Assembly: GCA_902764285.1 (NCBI GenBank)
Contig: CACWVN010000015.1
Span: forward strand, 1 to 64,000
DNA length: 64,000 nt
Reading direction: 5' to 3'
Source of the DNA: an uncultured Eubacteriales bacterium
GTDB lineage: Bacteria > Bacillota > Clostridia > Christensenellales > Aristaeellaceae
A program made the position numbers and the translations under genes. The notes below the pieces were generated by a model. It made no database searches, was not told where the DNA came from, and was given only the letters and a program-made list of their open reading frames with translations. This document shows, in pieces, positions 61,017 to 64,000 of the stretch (within the stretch, counting starts at the first letter, position 1; the number at the start of each line of letters is the position of its first letter).

Positions 61017-62345
61017 ATGTCTAAACCCCTGGTCGCCATCGTGGGCCGGCCGAACGTCGGCAAATCCACGTTCTTCAACCAGATGGTCGGAAAGCGCATC
61101 GCCATCGTAGAGGACACGCCGGGCGTGACCCGCGACCGCGTGTACGCCGACTGCGAATGGCAGAACTACAAATTCACGCTGATCGACACCGGCGGCATCG
61201 ATCCCAGCAGCGACGACCCGCTGCTGTCGCAGATGCGCCGGCAGGCGGAGATCGCCATCGAGACCTGCGATGTGATCCTGTTCTTCGTGGACGGCAAGAG
61301 CGGGCTGACCGCCGACGACGAGGACGTGGCCGACATGCTGCGCAAGAGCGGCAAGCCCGTCATGCTGGTGGTGAACAAGATCGACAACATCCGGTCGATG
61401 GACAATATCTACGAGTTTTATAACCTGGGCATCGGCGATCCCATCGGCGTGTCCAGCGTGAACCTGCTGAACTTCGGCGACCTGCTGGAGGCGCTGTGCG
61501 CCTATTTCCCCGATCCCGACGCCGAGGAGGACGACGACGGCGCGATCCAGATCGCCGTGGTGGGCAAGCCCAACGTGGGCAAATCCAGCCTCGTCAACCG
61601 CATCCTGGGCGAGGACCGCGTGATGGTCTCCGACATCGCCGGCACCACCCGCGACGCCATCGACACCCGGTTCACCGACAACGGCCAGGACTTCGTGATC
61701 ATCGACACCGCCGGCATCCGCCGCAAGCGGGCCATCGAATACCAGTCGCTGGAGCGCTTTTCCATCGTGCGCGCGCTGGCCGCCATCGACCGCTGCGACG
61801 TGGCGCTGCTGCTGGTCGACGCCACCCAGGGCGTGACCGAGCAGGACAGCAAGATCGCCGGGTATGTGGACGAAAAGGGCAAGGCCGCGGTGATCGTCAT
61901 CAACAAGTGGGACGCCGTGGAAAAGGACACCGGCACCATGGACAAGTTCGTCCGGGAGGTCCGGGAGAACCTGAAATTCATGGCCTACGCGCCGGTGCTG
62001 TTCATCTCGGCGATGACCGGCCAGCGGGTGAACAAGGTGCTGGACGCCGTGCGCGCCGTGTACGCCGAGGCCACCCGCCGGGTGACCACCGGCCTCCTCA
62101 ACGACATCCTGGCCGACGCCCAGGCCGCGCTGCAGCCGCCCGCCACGTCGGGCCGGAGGCTGAAGATCTACTACGCCACGCAGCAGGCGGTGCAGCCGCC
62201 CACGTTCGTGATGTTCGTCAACGACCAGACGCTGATGCACTTCTCCTACGAGCGGTTCCTGGAGGGCCAGTTCCGCAAGGCGTTCGGTTTCGAGGGCACG
62301 CCGCTGAAGTTCATCCTGCGCGAACGGAAAAAGAAGGAAGAATAA
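61017..62345 (+). CDS. der: Ribosome biogenesis GTPase Der
   Basis: A 442-residue protein with two GTPase domains in tandem and a KH-like C-terminal domain, required for 50S subunit assembly. Domain 1 has GRPNVGKST, DTPGVTRDR, DTGGID and NKID. Domain 2 has GKPNVGKSS, DIAGTTRDA, DTAGIRRK and NKWD. The C-terminus ends LREGTPLKFILRERKK-like (GTPLKFILRERKKKEE), typical of Der. The ATG follows CGGAGGGCAAACC. Order der-plsY is common in Firmicutes. Confidence 0.97.
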   Translation: MSKPLVAIVGRPNVGKSTFFNQMVGKRIAIVEDTPGVTRDRVYADCEWQNYKFTLIDTGGIDPSSDDPLLSQMRRQAEIAIETCDVILFFVDGKSGLTADDEDVADMLRKSGKPVMLVVNKIDNIRSMDNIYEFYNLGIGDPIGVSSVNLLNFGDLLEALCAYFPDPDAEEDDDGAIQIAVVGKPNVGKSSLVNRILGEDRVMVSDIAGTTRDAIDTRFTDNGQDFVIIDTAGIRRKRAIEYQSLERFSIVRALAAIDRCDVALLLVDATQGVTEQDSKIAGYVDEKGKAAVIVINKWDAVEKDTGTMDKFVREVRENLKFMAYAPVLFISAMTGQRVNKVLDAVRAVYAEATRRVTTGLLNDILADAQAALQPPATSGRRLKIYYATQQAVQPPTFVMFVNDQTLMHFSYERFLEGQFRKAFGFEGTPLKFILRERKKKEE

Positions 62346-62411
62346 TTCATCTGCGGTTCACATCCCCGTGCTATCATGGGGGCGTGAAATCCGCGCATGG
62401 AGGCTAATACC

Positions 62412-63080
62412 ATGGTATTCAAATGCATACTGGCCGCGGTCATCGGTTACCTGCTGGGCAACATCTCCTGCGGTTTCCTGGTCTCCAAGGCCTACGGGCT
62501 CAGGGATATCCGCAAGCACGGCAGCGGCAATTCCGGCACCACCAACGTGCTCAGGACGCTGGGCTGGCTGCCCAGCGTGCTGACGCTGACGGGCGACTGC
62601 CTGAAGGGCTACGTCGCGTGCCTGATCGGCGGGTGGCTGGCCGGCGATCTCGGGCTGCTGATCGGCGGCCTGTGCGCCATACTGGGCCACGATTTCCCCG
62701 CGTTCATGGGCTTCAAGGGCGGCAAGGGCATCGCCACGTCGCTGGGGCTGATCCTCGCCATCAACCCGTGGATGGCGCTGGCGCTGCTGGTGGTGCAGAT
62801 CATCGCCGTCGGGCTGACGCGGTACATGTCCATCGCCTCTTTGATCACCACCGTCGCCTTCCCGATCCTCACCGCCATCATGGAACGCGGCCGGGCCAAC
62901 TACCCGCTGTTCGTGATCGCGGCCTGCGTGGCGGCGGCGCTTTCGCTGTTCGGACACCGCGGAAACATCAAGCGGCTGATCGAGGGCGACGAGAACCGGC
63001 TGGACTTCGCAAAGATCTCTCAGGTTTCCCGCAGGGTCATGGACCGCATGCGGAAATACCGCAGCGGGAAACCGCATTGA
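62412..63080 (+). CDS. plsY: Glycerol-3-phosphate acyltransferase PlsY
   Basis: A 222-residue membrane acyltransferase that transfers the acyl group of acyl-phosphate to glycerol-3-phosphate, the first step of phospholipid synthesis. GSGNSGTTNVLRTLG is the conserved glycerol-phosphate loop; GHDFPAFMGFKGGKGIATS the second loop; a third is near RYMSIASL. Five or more hydrophobic helices are seen. ATG 62412 is chosen because the GGAGG ribosome site overlaps the upstream ATG at 62397. It lies 66 bp after der. Confidence 0.96.
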   Translation: MVFKCILAAVIGYLLGNISCGFLVSKAYGLRDIRKHGSGNSGTTNVLRTLGWLPSVLTLTGDCLKGYVACLIGGWLAGDLGLLIGGLCAILGHDFPAFMGFKGGKGIATSLGLILAINPWMALALLVVQIIAVGLTRYMSIASLITTVAFPILTAIMERGRANYPLFVIAACVAAALSLFGHRGNIKRLIEGDENRLDFAKISQVSRRVMDRMRKYRSGKPH

Positions 63081-63119
63081 CCGCCGAACGACCGTACCGT
63101 CACGAAGGAGGAATCCCAG

Positions 63120-63680
63120 ATGCGCAAAGCCCGTGTAATCGCCCTCGTCTTCCTGCTGGCGCTGCTGCTGTCATGGAGCGCCCGCGCCGACTTCGAAGAA
63201 CTGATGATGGACGGCGTCATCGTCAACTGCAACGAATACGTCACCCTGAGGAGCCGTCCCTCCACCAAGGCGACCGCGATCGAGCGGGTGCGCCTGGGCG
63301 AGTACGTGACCCTGCTGACCCGAAACGTCTACGAGGACAACGGCGATTACTTCGTCCTGGTGGAGACCGACAGGGAGGTCGGCTACGTGCTGATCGCGTA
63401 TGTCGACGCCATCCTCCACGATTATGACGATTATGCGAACGATTACTACGGCATCGGCTACGGCACCGTCACCGCGGACGACCCGTCCGTAGACCTGATC
63501 CTTCGGGACGGCCCGGGCACGGAATACGCCGCCCTCGGCTATCTGTTCGGCGGTGAGGTCATCCCCTCGCTCGGCGTGGCGCAGGCGGACAAAAACGGCC
63601 GCCTGTGGTACTGTTGCGAGCTGGACGGCGTGGCATGCTGGATATCATCGAAGTACACGCGGCTGCGTCGGCCCAATTGA
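63120..63680 (+). CDS. Secreted protein with two SH3-like domains
   Basis: A 186-residue protein. A Sec signal (VIALVFLLALLLSWSARA) is followed by two bacterial SH3-like repeats. The first includes VNCNEYVTLRSRPSTKATAI and GEYVTLLTRNVYEDNGDYFVLV; the second LILRDGPGTEYAALGYLFGG and GRLWYCCELDGVACWISSKY. A short Asp/Tyr-rich linker (HDYDDYANDYYGIGYG) joins them. SH3b modules usually bind peptidoglycan or wall polymers. No enzymatic domain is present. The ATG follows CGAAGGAGGAATCCCAG. It may be co-transcribed with plsY. Confidence 0.85.
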   Translation: MRKARVIALVFLLALLLSWSARADFEELMMDGVIVNCNEYVTLRSRPSTKATAIERVRLGEYVTLLTRNVYEDNGDYFVLVETDREVGYVLIAYVDAILHDYDDYANDYYGIGYGTVTADDPSVDLILRDGPGTEYAALGYLFGGEVIPSLGVAQADKNGRLWYCCELDGVACWISSKYTRLRRPN

Positions 63681-63751
63681 CGCCGCAGGGCGCGCCGCGT
63701 TATCGCAACCCAACGACACCCACTCTACACACAGAAAGGAAGTCAATCCCC

Positions 63752-64000
63752 ATGAGCAAGAAGTACCTGATCGGACTGGACATCGGTACCTCCGGCGCCA
63801 AGTGCATCATCACCGACGATGAGGGCACCGTCATCGCCTCCTCCACCCAGGAATACCCGCTGTACACCCCGAAGCCCGGCTGGGCCGAGCAGGAGCCCCA
63901 GGACTGGTGGGACGCGGTGGTGCGCGGCCTGAAGGTCATCCTGGCGAAATCCGGCGTGAAGGGCGAGGACATCGCGGGCATGAGCTTCTCCGGCCAGATG
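63752..64000 (+). CDS. xylB: Xylulokinase (FGGY family), 3'-truncated by the window edge
   Basis: The first 83 codons of a FGGY carbohydrate kinase. YLIGLDIGTSGAKCIITDDE is the N-terminal phosphate-1 motif; YPLYTPKPGWAEQEPQDWWD is characteristic of xylulokinases, and MSFSGQM is the beginning of the substrate loop. It would phosphorylate D-xylulose for the pentose phosphate pathway. The ATG follows AGAAAGGAAGTCAATCCCC. Family is secure; the exact substrate rests on the N-terminal part only. Confidence 0.88.
   Translation, partial: MSKKYLIGLDIGTSGAKCIITDDEGTVIASSTQEYPLYTPKPGWAEQEPQDWWDAVVRGLKVILAKSGVKGEDIAGMSFSGQM

Overview
The window looks like chromosome from a GC-rich member of the Clostridia (Bacillota), probably an animal-gut carbohydrate fermenter. 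Supporting signs are strong AGGAGG-type ribosome binding sites, frequent GTG/TTG starts, near-consensus sigma-A promoters with 17-bp spacers, tRNA genes with encoded CCA, pyruvate phosphate dikinase, class II fructose-bisphosphate aldolase, YesM/YesN regulators, an Mrp-type Fe-S ATPase and many binding-protein-dependent sugar transporters. The transporter binding proteins have Sec signals but no convincing lipobox. Genus-level placement is not possible from the sequence alone.

Layout. 1-5.2 kb: a sugar-kinase-like gene broken by a 68-bp tandem duplication, an M19 dipeptidase, a frameshifted MATE exporter, an Mrp ATPase, a Nudix hydrolase and a GNAT acetyltransferase. 5.2-11.8 kb (minus strand): a CBM9-like protein, then a surface-type locus with a CotH-kinase protein carrying three lamin-tail domains, a VTC-domain polymerase, a DUF4956 membrane protein and a second lamin-tail membrane protein. 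11.9-15.4 kb: hemW, a GNAT gene and lepA. 15.7-18.8 kb: a TAXI-TRAP transporter. 18.9-22.3 kb: LysR-SurE-CYTH operon and fba. 22.4-23.9 kb: an MFS exporter behind a 20-codon leader peptide and nested hairpins, an apparent attenuator. 24.0-27.7 kb: a TIM-barrel isomerase and TrkA/TrkH. 27.7-28.8 kb: tRNA-Pro, an HPr-like protein without the active histidine, tRNA-Gln and tRNA-Glu, followed by a duplicated tRNA-Glu tail.

28.9-54 kb is a dense sugar-catabolism region. It holds ABC system 1 with two paralogous Gfo/Idh/MocA dehydrogenases, a sugar isomerase and a divergent AraC regulator. It also holds ABC system 2 with a GH31 glycosidase, whose binding protein has a frameshifted signal sequence, divergent from an overlapping histidine kinase / response regulator / AraC trio. 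ABC system 3 follows, with a GH4 alpha-galactosidase (melA) split by an IS630-family element, an aldo/keto reductase and a zinc alcohol dehydrogenase. Direct repeats spaced 21 bp at two promoters suggest AraC-type control of system 1 and the isomerase operon.

54-64 kb returns to housekeeping genes: an E2-like acyltransferase-fold protein lacking its catalytic residues, a PaaI thioesterase, ppdK, a DUF512-asparaginase-der-plsY run, a secreted SH3 protein and the start of a xylulokinase gene.

Three indel-type lesions (kinase, MATE, binding protein) in 64 kb mean assembly error must be excluded before any of them is treated as biology. The IS insertion is independent of that concern.
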